Source of the DNA: Dipteronia dyeriana
Lineage: Eukaryota > Streptophyta > Magnoliopsida > Sapindales > Sapindaceae
Assembly: GCA_032871835.1 (NCBI GenBank)
Contig: CM065300.1
Location: forward strand, 8,575,768-8,639,767
Direction of reading: 5' to 3'
DNA: 64,000 nucleotides
Shown here: in pieces, positions 34,851-46,660 of the stretch
How positions within the stretch are numbered: the first letter of the stretch is position 1
How the letters are laid out: the number at the start of each line of letters is the position of its first letter
Made by a program: the position numbers and the translations under genes
The notes under the pieces: generated by a model
Seen by the model: only the letters and a program-made list of their open reading frames with translations
The model's database searches: none
Told to the model about the DNA's origin: nothing

Positions 34851-35757
34851 TTTGACTGCAGATTAAGAAAAAAAAAATCACAATACTCAAATTACATAAT
34901 TTAAACAATAGCAGTTATACAAAAAACAAAAAGTAATATTCTTTCAGAAACATGCAATATAAAAAATGTAACACAGAAACTGAAACTGAAAAAATAAAAT
35001 GAAATGAAGAAATGTAACTAGAAACTGAAATTGAAATTGCCAACACAGTTTATATATCAAAAGCAAAATCTAAACTTTTTTTGTTTTCAATTTAAGATTT
35101 TATTCCAACACAGGCTGCTCTAACTTTCACTTTGAGGCTTGAGCTAACTTTAAATCATACAAATTGTTAAAGGACCATTCACGTCACATGGCTAACACAC
35201 AAAACCCAGAATTCTATTAACATCGGTGCAACACCCAAACATGAAAATTGATAAAATGTCATTGAATGTTTCAATTATTTACAATGTTTGGTTGGATTTA
35301 AGGATTGAAATTATTTAGGCCTGTAACTGACTAGATATCTCATTGGGCAAAACAGACTTGAATAGCAACACAAAATTGAAGTCTTATTTGAGTATTTAAT
35401 ATTTCAGTATGTGACCCCATTCAATCAATCACAGTTCAAGCAACAAACATTGTAAATAACCTAGCTTAGAAGAAGGGAACAGAGATTGAGAAATTAGTAT
35501 GAAGCTACTGCAATGACAAAAAAAATACCTTAAAAATGAGTTTGAGCTGTTTGTGGCTGGTTGCTCAACAAAGCTTCACACCCCAAATATGAAGATCGTT
35601 GCGTGAGCTCTGTCTCTGGCTGGCTTGGCTCTGTTCAAGAGGAAAGGGAAAGGTAAAACGAGTGAGAGAGAGAGAGACTGTGTGTGTGAAAACTGAAAAG
35701 TTAAAAGGGTAAATAACACCGCTGGCCCCTGAACTGAGCCTATAGCACGGCAACAAA
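34851..35757 (-). promoter_or_regulatory. FRS 5' leader, probable leader intron and promoter region
   Basis: Seven bases before the FRS ATG the minus strand reads CTGCAG, a splice acceptor, and a donor-like AAG|GTATTT occurs near 35528, suggesting a 0.67-kb intron in the 5' UTR. Upstream (35560-35700) is CT/GA-rich leader-type DNA. No long ORF. The next repeat begins at 35758. Confidence 0.45.
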
Positions 35758-35995
35758 GGAATCGTTTGTTTTTTTTATCTGAAAACTGAATGGTCCTTAA
35801 TACTGAAATCTGAATCTAAATGATATGTTTTTTTTTTCTCACATATGAACGTATTGTTAAAACGTTTTGTTTTTTAAAATAAAATTATCTAAATATAAGT
35901 AATTTTACATTTATACCTATGTTAAACAATTATACATATAATATGAAATAAAAACAATCCAAAAATAATAATTATATATGAACACATATGATCAT

Positions 35996-38900
35996 TAGTG
36001 GTGTAAAAATGGGCCGGCCAGTGACAGGCAGGTCAGGCAGGCCCAGGAAGTTCACGGACCGTTCTGGGAACGGCCCATGAAGGAAGAGGGCCAGGCCGCG
36101 TGCCGGGCCGCTGGGAGGAGGCCCGGCAAGCCGGCCCGCCTGGCACGCCAATCCGACGTGCCATGCCTGTCGGACCGGCCTGGCGGACCGATTAGCCAGT
36201 CCGTTCGGTCCAATTTTTTTTATTTTTTTTTATTTTTTTATTTTTTCAAAAAACCTCCAACGGCTGGAATTGATTTCTAGCCGTTGGAGGAAATAAAAAC
36301 TACCAAAACCCCCCTACAATCTTTTAAATTACATTTTGACCCACAAATCAAATTTTTCTATAAATACTTCCATCCATTTCATTTTCCATTAACTCTCTCT
36401 ATCATTCTTTCAATCTCTCATTCTCTCAAATCTCAATCTCTAATATATTCTCCAATTCTCTAAACTTTTTCATTCATTTTGGTTATTACTCTCTCTACAA
36501 AATTCTCTACGTTTTCCACCAACACATCAAATTTTAAAAGTACAATTTTGTTATTACTTTTGGTCTAACATATTCTCATAGTAAATTTATATGTTTATGT
36601 TTAGATTTGAGTTACTTAATGAAAACATTATCTATTTAGTTAGTTAGTTAGTTTATCAATTTTTGGGCTTTAATGTTAATATTATTTGTTTAGTTTATTA
36701 AGATTTTTAAGTTTAGTAGTAATTTTAATATTTTTTATTAATAAATTTAGAAAGTTAATTTGCATTACTGAAATTACTTTTTGTAATAAGTAAATGATAA
36801 ATGTTAAGTGTAGTAATTACGTTTGATATTGTTTTTTTCATAAATTAAAATTTTTCATTTGTAGATTATGATAGTAAATTTAAGAGTAGTGGTTCAAATC
36901 ATCAATTTTATGTTAGTATATTATGTTAGTAAATTTATCAATTTTATTTGTAGTAGTGAACTAGTGAATTTAAAATTTTATGTTAGTAGATTATGATTTT
37001 TTTTGTTTATTTAATTTGTTTTTTAAGTAAATAAATTATTGTAAGTGTCGTATTAGTTATAGTAATTATTGTTAGTAAATTAAGATTACTGTTAGTAAAT
37101 ATTGATTTTTAATTTGACTATTAACTACTATAGTGCTCATATTTTTATTCAGATAATGGATCCTAACCAGCACCCTTATTTTCCGGACGGTTTGAATATG
37201 CTCAACGATGAATTTGATATTTCAGAACCGACCCATACTCAAGCGGGACCGTCTGGTTCCGGCGTTACACCAACATCACGTCCCAGAAAATTAACATCAT
37301 ATGTGTGGCAATGTTTCAACATAGTCCAAATGGCACTCTCAAACGGGGCGTCTGGCCTCAGAGCTAAATGTAAGTTTTGCCATAAGAATTATGCTACAAG
37401 TACGGGGGGAACCAGACATTTGAGACGGCATATGCACAAATGTATGCCTGCACATGGACAGGTAGATACTACAACCCAGACACAGCTTCAACGGTACCCA
37501 GACGAGTCTGTTACGTCGTGGCAGTTCGACGTCATGCACGCTAGAGAGTGCTTGGCACGATACATTGCACAAACTGATCAACCGATCAATATTGGTGAGA
37601 GTCCATTTTATAAAGAATTAATCACATCTGCATATAACCCCCAATATGAACCTGTTTCTAGAACCACCACTAGAAATGATTTGATACGATTGTTTGAAAC
37701 CGAAAGGGATGACATAGTTGCTGAAATACAGCATTTAAGTGTCTCTGTTGCATTAACTTCTGATATTTGGAATGCATGTTCCAAACAGGACTATTTATGT
37801 GTCACGGGACACTATTTAGATTCTGATTGGAGGATAACAAAAAGAATTTTTGGTTTTCGTCCTATGGATTTTGAACATACCGCAGAAAACATTTTTAATG
37901 TCATAATGGAAGTTTTAGAAACTTATGAAATCACTCATCGCATTCTTTCAATCACATTTGATAATGCATCTGCAAATACTAGCTCTATTGCATTGTTTGT
38001 TGCAAGAAATATCCCGCAAGATGGAGGTTATTTCTTCCATCAACGGTGTGCATGCCATATTATAAATTTAGTTGTACAGGCTGGTTTAAACCAGGTAAGC
38101 GACCAAATAGATCGCATCAGAGATGCCATTTCTTGGATTTGCAGTTCTAATCCTAGATTCAGTGAATTCAAGAGACATTGTAAATTAAACGGTCTCAAAC
38201 CCCGACGATTCCAAACTGATATGCCGGTAAGGTGGAACTCTACTTATTTAATGTTGCATTTTTTTTTTTGAATATGATACAACCATTACATGTTTTTATA
38301 ACATGAAATTGACCGAAACAGGACAACTTAGTCCAAAATTACTTTCCACAGACGATTGATATGTGGCAAAGATTTTTGTTCAATTTTTAAAGATTTTTTA
38401 CAATGCCACTGTAACTCTTTCCGGGGTATATTACCCCACATCTTCCCAGGCAATCCATCAGATAGTGGAAATGTCTGAACTGTTAAACAGTTATAGAGAA
38501 GATGAACATCTAGGCGCTGCAGTTGTTGTCATGGAGACAAAGTTGAAAACATATTGGGCTAACATTCCCTTACTTTATGCCTTAAGTGCTATAATAGATC
38601 CTTGGGTTAAATTATCTGGTTTAGAAGTTTTGCTTGAGTTTATTGGTATTAATTTGTCAATAGATTATTCAGAACAAATTACTGACATTCGAACCAAGTT
38701 ATTCGAGATTTTTCATATTTATGAGACCAGGTTTGGCAACATTGACATCCCCCAATCAACACGACCGGAGACAGAGCCGAAGCAAACAAGTTGGAGCCTT
38801 CTGAAACGAAGAAAAAAAGACAAATCAGCAAGTACTTCTTCAGGGCAAAGATCTAGCCCATCTTCCTGTACCGAACTTATTAGGTACCTTGAAGCACAGT

Positions 38901-39770
38901 TCGATGCTGTTGAAGACAATAAAGAGTTTGATTTGTTGTTATGGTAGAAGACCTATACGTACAAGTATCCAGTTCTGTCACACTTTGCACGTGACGTACT
39001 GGTTATTCCAGTGTCAACGGTGTCTTCAGAACAAGCTTTCAGCACCAGTGGATGCATAATTGAACCAAGAAGAAGCTGTCTCCAGAGATGGTGGAGGTAT
39101 TAACATGCCTTCGGGATTGGGAGCATGCTAAAAAAAGGTTACAAAATCTAACTGTAGATAAAGAACTTAATCTAAATTTCGACAATCTATATATTGATGA
39201 CCCTTCAGGTAGTGGCCAGGGCCAGAACTATGTTATACTTTTACATATGTATTTATTATTTACTTGTAAGTTGTAAAACGGTTGCACTCTTTTTCCCTTA
39301 CCAAGTTTTTATCCCACTGGGTTTTTCTTGGTAAGGTTTTTAATGAGGCAATCATGTAGATATGTATTACTGAATTCCATAAGTGAAAAATAAATAAATA
39401 ATTAAAAAATTGTTCGTTCTCTTTATTCATTTCAAATCCTAATAATTGTTCGTTCTCTTCATTCATTTTAAATTCTAAACCCTTAACCATAAACTATAAA
39501 TCCTAAACCCTATACCCTAAATAAAAAAAAACGTAATTTGGAAAAAAAAGTTGACCAAAAAACTAACCCGGCGGGCCGCCCTGGCATGGCACGCAGGCAC
39601 GGCCCTCTTGAGGCAGGCTGGCGTGCCGTGCCGGGCCTGCTTCTCTAAAACAGGCCGGGGCGGACCGGCCCGCGACACCGTCGCGTGCCAGGCCCAGCCG
39701 GGCCTGTTTCTAGAAATGGACTGGCCAGACCGTCCTTAATGGGTCGGGCCAGTCCATTTTTACACCACTA
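35996..39770 (+). mobile_element. hAT element carrying a transposase gene (3775 bp)
   Basis: TAGTGGTGTAAAAATGG termini as at 2009, with a perfect 8-bp duplication ATGATCAT at 35988-35995 and 39771-39778. GC-rich subterminal blocks with GGCC words occur at both ends (36010-36215 and 39565-39750), and CCCTAAA-like words at 39475-39520. It contains a BED-finger hAT transposase. It is the probable parent of the 884-bp element. Confidence 0.94.
37156..39276 (+). pseudogene. hAT transposase (BED finger, RNase H fold, C-terminal dimerisation)
   Basis: The ATG at 37156 follows a splice-acceptor-like TTCAG, so a leader intron is likely. Residues about 52-95 are a BED zinc finger (CKFCHKNYATSTGG, then HLRRHMHKC). 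The catalytic domain shows SDIWNACSKQDYLC and TFDNASANT, each with a conserved Asp, and the hAT dimerisation block SSEQAFSTSG near 39035. Breaks: a poly-T tract at 38261-38273 shifts or ends the first frame, a TGA near 38358 and a TAG at 38945-38947 fall where Trp is expected, and there is a frame change near 39077. It is therefore inactive but only moderately decayed. Confidence 0.9.
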
Positions 39771-39880
39771 ATGATCATGATCTTCATCTTTAATTATAAA
39801 CAAACATTATTTTTCTAAGAAAAGAAAATGTATTTTTTTTCAAAAAATTAAAAGGACATCAGAAAACTCGTACAAAACAC

Positions 39881-39934
<54 letters not shown>

Positions 39935-40299
39935 CCATAATATCATAATAAATTATCGATATTAAACACCAATATGCACACTGATTATGTTTCTTTTTTA
40001 TTTTTAAAGCTATTTAAAATAAGCAATATGTTAAAATAAAGTTTTTTATACCATATGTAATTTTGATGAAATTGGAAATATGTTATATATGGGGGATAGT
40101 ATCGGAAGAAAAGATTTTATATTGCATTTAATGTAATTCAGTGAATTGCAATTAAGTTAAAAGTCAGGATTTTTTACTTTTTATTTTAAGTTGTTTTTTA
40201 GGATTTTTAAGTTGTTTAACCACTTAAAAAACAAACAAAACAACTTAATAATTATGATTCAGACCCATTAAGTTTTAAGTGGAAAAAACAAACGATCCC

Positions 40300-41217
40300 A
40301 AAGTGTCCTTTGAATTGTTTTTTTTTTTGACAATTTACCCCTTAAACTATCATAAATTGATAAAAGCCGACATATGTGAAACATGTGTCAAAAGAAAATT
40401 ACATTTACACATCCTGATTATATGAATAATTGTATTAAAACTGAAAAAATTTAATAATATCACACAAACACCCTTTGACCTAATTGATTAATATAAAAAA
40501 ATGAAAAAAAATATATTAATTATTTAAAATATATATATAAAAATAACCTCCATCAGTTTCTAGAAATCCAATACCCACCACCAAATCAAACCCATCAAAA
40601 AATAAAAAACCTTAAATAATTTAAGTTTTTTTTAAAAACAAAATCACCATATTCACGAACTAACACTTGACTCCTTTCAAAAAATAAACACATGATTTCT
40701 TCATTTTTCTCTCTTCACGAATATCTCTGTCTCGCTTGTTCTCTCTCTCTCATCAAAAATAACCACACAAATCCTCTGACCTCCTTCTACTTCCTTACCA
40801 AAACGACACCCAAATCCGTAGATCTCTTCCACATGAAACCCTAAATCCCAAATCCTTCTACCATAAACCTCTGATTTCTTCAATCCTCACAGACAAAAAG
40901 GTTGGGCTCGTATTTGGGTTGGTGGTTAGTGTGGTTGTGGTAAAATGGGTTTGGTTGGATTTGAGTTATAGGTTTTGTGATTGACTCAAATTTATGGGTT
41001 TAGAGAGAAAAGATTCACTTTGGGTTGAGTGAGAGAGATCGAAACCAAATCTGGAAAAAAAAAATCATCTTTGAAGCGACAGATGATGAAGAACAGATGG
41101 TGTGGTGTCTTACGCTTTTTGTAAATTATTTATTTATTTATTTTTAAATTCGTGTTTGAATTTTGAAGCAGTAGATGAAAAAGAATGGAGATAGGTGTGG
41201 TGAATCAGGTGATTGTT

Positions 41218-41259
<42 letters not shown>

Positions 41260-41602
41260 GGTTGATGGTGGTGAATCTCACGGTGGGTGTTGGATTTGGG
41301 GTGGTTGGATTTATGGTGAATCTGGCAGTGGGTAGTTCAATTTCTAATGATTTCTGTTGAATATGGTGATGAGGTTTCTAGATTTCTAGAAAAAAAAATG
41401 TTCTTTACATGTTTTTTTTTCTTTGGATTTAATGGATCTGGGATTTGTTTGGCGATAATTTTAAATGTGTTGTTAAAGAAAAATAAAATAGAAAAGAAAA
41501 ATTGGAATTTATTTTTGGTGTTGGTAATGATGAATTGTTTTTTTTTTCTAGTGGCGGCGGCAGTTGTCTGAGTTCTGGTGGTGTGGGTTCTGGTGTTTAC
41601 TC
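40300..41602. other. No gene recognised; (GA)n repeat
   Basis: AT-rich left part, then pyrimidine-rich (40640-40890) and G/T-rich DNA (40900-41590), with (GA)n at 41223-41258. The arrangement is like the interior of the non-autonomous MULEs at 22113 and 23461, but no matching ends were found. No coding sequence can be supported. Confidence 0.45.
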
Positions 41603-41848
41603 TGAAGCACAGACACATTTTTTTTAGAGGTAGCACGTGTCCGACACGTTTAGGACACGTTTCGGACACGGACACGCGTACGACACGATGGACACGTGTC
41701 TCATACACACGCTTTCCCGTATCCATTGACTTTTCGATGAACTTGACTTTCTAACACGGCTTGGACACGCTTAGACACGGTAAGGACACGTCTAGGACAC
41801 GTTTGGGGTACTTTTGTAATTATTTTTACAAAAAAATGTGGTCAATTT

Positions 41849-43445
41849 TGTAACACCCATGTCTTTCAGGCCCAATTTGAAAAAAAAAATTGGATAAGCA
41901 TGAAGCAGAAAGCCATCAGGTGAGTAAGCCTAGGTGATCTGCATGGCTGACAGGCAGTTGTGAGTTTAGTTAATTAGCTCACAACTTCAGCTGTGTCCTT
42001 CCATAAATATATATATTGGAGGATAAACGTTGTGAGAGCTAGAAAGCAGTAGAATCCAGCGGAAGAAAGGAAAGAAAATGAGAAGTCATTGAAGCTCTCT
42101 CTCATGATTATAGATTTCAGTTGATTAATCTTTGGTTCTAGTTTCTAATTGGATCTTGTGTGATTGTTAGGGAAAGAAGACGAAGTAAGGGAACCTAGCA
42201 TACTTGGTCCGAATTAAGCTTGACGTCTAAGTTGTGAGTGAATTAAGTTTCAGTTTTGTTTTTAACTCAAAAGTTTCCAACTTTATGCTTCAGATTAATT
42301 GTTACAAATCTTTTAAGCATTTTATTCTCTTTTATGAATGATGGTGATTATATAGAGAACTGAAAGTATGTTTTATGCTTATATTAGCATTCAGAATCAG
42401 AATATTATTTTTATGAATTATCAAGAAGAGACTATGATTTTTACAAAAGCACCAGACTTGTACCCTTCTCCAGTTATGATTATGGTTGGCTTTTGGGGCC
42501 GTTCTACACATGTGTAAGTCAGTCGAGTCGCTCTACACGTGTATGATCAAAAAAAGAGTAATTGAGTCGTTCTGCACGTGTATGACCAGAATTTTTTCCC
42601 GACTCTGCGTTTGCACGAAGTAATTCGACTTATGTATTGAAGATATCCCTGGGTACTAAATTGGTGCAGATTAAGATTTTATAAAGTATCTTATTCTTGT
42701 TCAGAAAAGAGATGCATTCAGTTTATTCAGCACGAAAGTAGATATATTATCTTTTACTATGTATTACTGAATGCATATTGTAAAGTTGTTTAAAAATGTG
42801 TTTTTAAGAGTTTTCATTCACTCACTGGGCGCTAGCGCTCATCCTTTCACTCTTAAAATATTTTCCAGATAGCTGCTCGGTTGTGCGGACTCAGAAGTTT
42901 TGAGGTGGGCCACTCGATGACATCATGAAGCATAAAAGTCGTGTATTTTTAATTTTCATGTACATATTTAGAAATATGAGGTCGGCATGGTCGGGATGGT
43001 AGGCATAGTCCGAACGTGGTCGGATTTCTACTCGGTCTGTTCGGCCTACTCGGCACACTCGGCACACTCGGCCTACTCGGCCCACTCGGCCCACTCGGCC
43101 TACTCGGCCCACTCAGTCTATTCGGTCTACTCGGCCTACTCGGGTTTCTTACTCGGACTGTTCGGTTTTTTGGTCGAGACGGACTGGTGTGTTAGTTTTT
43201 AAAGTGATCGGTTTTTGGTCCGATCGGTCATTTTTGACAAACTTTTTATAACGAACGAAAATATGTAAAGAAATTTTAATTATATATATTTTGTACTCTT
43301 CAATATTTTCATCGTATTCTTTTTTGTTTAAAAGAAAGTATTTTCTATGAAAATTTTAGTAGAAAGTTCTTTTATCATGATAGTAAAAGTTCAGCCCACA
43401 GGGTCTCCCTGGTACTCAAGAGAGGAGTCGGGGTGGGTCCTGTCA
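41849..43445 (+). repeat. 5' LTR of the gypsy element
   Basis: 1597 bp. Contains a TATA-like TATATATATTGG (about 42005) and several CACGTG/CACATGTG-type words at 42505-42590, of which the 3' LTR lacks one repeat unit of about 40 bp. A 9-bp minisatellite lies at 43028-43146. Confidence 0.93.
43028..43146 (+). repeat. 9-bp minisatellite in the gypsy LTR
   Basis: About 13 copies of YACTCGGCC variants. The 3' LTR has a shorter, more diverged array at about 49410-49520. The translated ORFs on both strands are artefacts of the repeat. Confidence 0.93.
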
Positions 43446-43548
43446 ACTTCGCATTAGAGCCCATGGTTTATAATTCCTTAGACCACAGAATAATTGTTTG
43501 CATTTAGTTTCATGCATTTAAGCATAACTTTGATTTTGCAACAGCATC

Positions 43549-44636
43549 ATGCATCGAGTTAGCCGCCCACACACAAGACCGGTAGCTGACCTTGGAGAGA
43601 GAAGTGATAACCAAGGTGAAAATGAGGCAGAATCACACCCTCAACCACCTATAGCTCAACCTCATGTACCGGAACCTAGGAAGGAACCAATGGATAGAAT
43701 TGCAGAACTGTTAACTGCGATGGTTCAGTATCAAACGTGAGTGATAGATAATTCAATTGAGCGTTCACGTAAGTTGGGAGCTACAAATTTTGATGGGATT
43801 GGAGATCCAGATAATGCTAGTTCTTGGTTGAATGAGCTGGAATGTGTATTTGAAGTTATGAGATGCACAGATGAACAGAAGGTCTCTTTTGCTACGTTTT
43901 TGCTAAAGGAAAAAGCATATGATTGGTGGTCATCAGTTCAACGAAGAACTCCTGAAGGAATTACTTGGGAGGATTTTAAGAAGCAATTTAATGATCATTA
44001 TTATCCCCGTTTCTATCAAGATTTGAAAAGAGCTGAATTTTTCAAACTAGTGCAGGGATCTATGACAGTAGAAGAGTATGAGAAGAAGTTTACAGAACTT
44101 TCGAGGGTTGCTCCGTATATAGTCGCTGATGAAGAAAATAAGTGCAAAAAATTTGAAGATGGACTTAGATCAGAAATCAAGACAATAGTGACTACTTCTG
44201 GGCATGTTGAGTTTGGAAAGTTGTCTGAAGCTGCATTGAGAGTGGAGAGAGACCTTAATGACTCTCGCAGATTTGAACAACATATGCAAAAGCATAGTAA
44301 CTGGTCAGCCGAGGGCTCTTTTAGCAAAATGCCTAAGGTAATAGGCAGTTTTCAGGTCAGACTAGTAACTATCAACAGAGTCGTGGACCTGGTTCTAGCC
44401 AAGCCTCAGTCCAACAACCAATGGGTAGTCGTCAACAGAGTGTTAGTATGGGTAGAGGTAGACGTCCTCTATGTCCAACATGTGGAAATTACCATGATGG
44501 TGAGTGTTATTTGGGGAGATCAGGTTGTTATCAATGTGGGCAGGTTGGACATCTAAAAAGAGATTGCCCCGAGTTAGTTCAGGGAGGCAATGAAGAAAGA
44601 AAGAAAGATAGGTTTTCAACCAATGCAAAGTGGTGA
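43549..44636 (+). pseudogene. Gypsy gag (capsid and CCHC zinc knuckle)
   Basis: An amino-terminal part (43549-43737) ends at a TGA, and the same frame resumes with LGATNFDGIGDPDNASSWL, FLLKEKAYDWW and WEDFKKQFNDHYYPR, the retrotransposon Gag capsid core. After a frame change near 44340-44420 a CCHC knuckle appears (CYQCGQVGHLKRDC). Gag packages the RNA. One nonsense codon and at least one frameshift disable it. Confidence 0.9.
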
Positions 44637-45230
44637 TGATCAGATTCAAGGACAAAGGGGATCCCGAGTAGGAGGATCTACAACTACAGGGAAAACCCAA
44701 GCTAGCGCAGTAGGGGTTGGAGGCAACCAACAGAGAGGTCAGTCAGGTAGACCTCGTACTCAGGCAAGGGTTTTTACCATGACTCAGCAAGATGCCGAGA
44801 CCACTCTAGATGTCGTTACATGTATGTTAACAATTTTTGGCCACGATGCTCATGTTCTCATTGATCCTGGATCTACTCATTCTTTTGTATCTCGATCTTT
44901 TATGGTGTATGCGGATGTAGAATTAAGATCATTAGATTCTAGACGTGGTAGTGGCTACACCCACTGGTGAATCTTTATTGGCTGAGAATATATAGAAACA
45001 GTAAGGTCAGAGTCGGTATACATGAGCTACATGTTGATTTGATTCCGCTTGATATACGTGATTTTGATGTTATTTTGGGAATGGATTAGCTGGCTATACA
45101 CCATGCTACTGTAGATTGTTTTCGAAAAGAGGTAAAATTTACACTTCAAGGAGAATCGGATGTTATTTTCTGTGGTGAACGTCAGATTCTTCCTTCTTGT
45201 GTTATTTCTGCTATTACTGTCAGACGGTTG
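44590..45230 (+). pseudogene. Gypsy aspartic protease region
   Basis: VLIDPGSTHSFVSRSF near 44850-44900 is the aspartic protease active site; DPGSTHSF is the usual plant chromovirus form. The frame is open to 44970, and 44970-45230 is frameshifted with several stops. The enzyme would have cut the polyprotein. Confidence 0.85.
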
Positions 45231-46660
45231 CTCAGGAAACAATGTTCAGCTTATTTGGCTTATGTAATTGATACTCGAGATAGTGAGGTAAAATTAGAAG
45301 ATATATCGGTGGTAAGAAAATTTCCAGACATATTTCCTGAAGATCTTCATGGATTACCACCAGATAGAGACATTGAGTTTGTGTTAGATTTGGTTCCAGG
45401 CATAACTCCAATTTCTATTCCACCTTATAGAATGGCTCCAACCGAATTGAAAGAGTTGAAGGTTCAATTAGAAGAATTGGTGAACAAGAATTTTATTAAA
45501 CCTAGTGTGTCACCATGGGGAGTGCCAGTTTTGTTTGTCAAGAAGAAAGATGGAACATTATGTTTATGCATCGATTACCGGCAATTGAATAAAGCAACGG
45601 TGCTTAATAAATACCCACTTCCACGTATTGATGACTTATTCGATCAACTTCAGGGAGCAAAAGTGTTCTCCAAGATAGATTTACGAACAGGTTATCATCA
45701 ATTGAGGATTAGAAACAGTGATGTACCAAAGACCGCTTTTAGAACTCATTACGGGCATTATGAGTTTCTAGTTATGCCTTTTGGATTAACAAATGCTCCA
45801 GCAGCTTTCATGGATTTGATGAATAGGGTATTTCATCCTTATCTAGAAAAATTTGTAATTGTGTTCATTGATGACATTTTGATCTATTCTAAGGATGAGA
45901 TGGAGCATGCAGAGCATTTAGAAACTATTCTACAAGTCATGAGAGAGAATCAACTTTATGCCAAATTTAGCAAGTGTCAATTCTGGCTCGATAGAGTTAC
46001 CTTTTTGGGCTATGTGATTTCTGGTGATGGTATTTATGTTGATCCTCAAAAAGTTGAAGCTATAGTGAACTGAGAAAGACCAATTAGTGTGACCGAAATT
46101 ATAAGTTTCTTGGGTTTAGCAAGTTACTATCGAAGATTTGTAGAGGGATTTTCTAAAATAACTTCACCATTAACAAGATTAAATCAGAAGGATGTGAAGT
46201 TTGAGTGGTCAGAAGCTTGTGAAAAGAGTTTTCAAGAACTCAAGAAGAGATTGACTTTTGCTCCAATACTTGCTCTTCCAACCGAAAGTGATGGATTTGT
46301 TGTTTACAGTGATGCATCTAAACATGGTTTAGGTTGCGTTTTGATGCAACATGGGAAAGTGATAGCTTATGCGTCAAGGCAATTAAAGAAGCATGAATAG
46401 AATTACCTAACCCATTATCTAGAGCTTGCTGCAGTGGTGTTTGTATTGAAAATTTGGAGGCATTACTTATATGGAGTCACTTGTCAGATTTATACAGATT
46501 ATAAAAGTTTACAATATCTTTTCACTCAGAAGGAACTAACTTGAGACAAAGAAGATGGATTGAGTTAATTAAAGATTATGACTGTACGATTGAATATCAT
46601 CCCGGTAAGGCAAATGTGGTGGCAGACGCACTCAGTAGGAAGTCTTCAAGTTCTATGGCT
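45228..46660 (+). pseudogene. Gypsy reverse transcriptase and RNase H
   Basis: [57 protein letters not shown] and the catalytic FIDDILIYS box are clear. RNase H follows with [13 protein letters not shown]. Stops at 46071-46073 (TGA) and 46398-46400 (TAG) stand where family members have Trp and Gln, and a one-base loss occurs near 46540. Otherwise well preserved. Confidence 0.93.

Larger units (their letters stand above)
35758..40299. mobile_element. MITE-like repeat split by the hAT element
   Basis: Starts GGAATCGTTTGTTTTTT and ends, on the other strand, GGGATCGTTTGTTTTTTCC, with AAA on both sides (possible 3-bp duplication). Its two halves (35758-35995 and 39779-40299) align in order with the repeat at 93-1019. 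The hAT insertion at 35996 lies between sequences that are contiguous near position 370 of that copy. A long (TA)n tract (39884-39933) corresponds to the shorter one at 479. Confidence 0.7.

Noticed and set aside
42891..43202. ORFs encoding YSAHSA or GRVGRV repeats
   Set aside because: Translations of the 9-bp LTR minisatellite, inside noncoding LTR.
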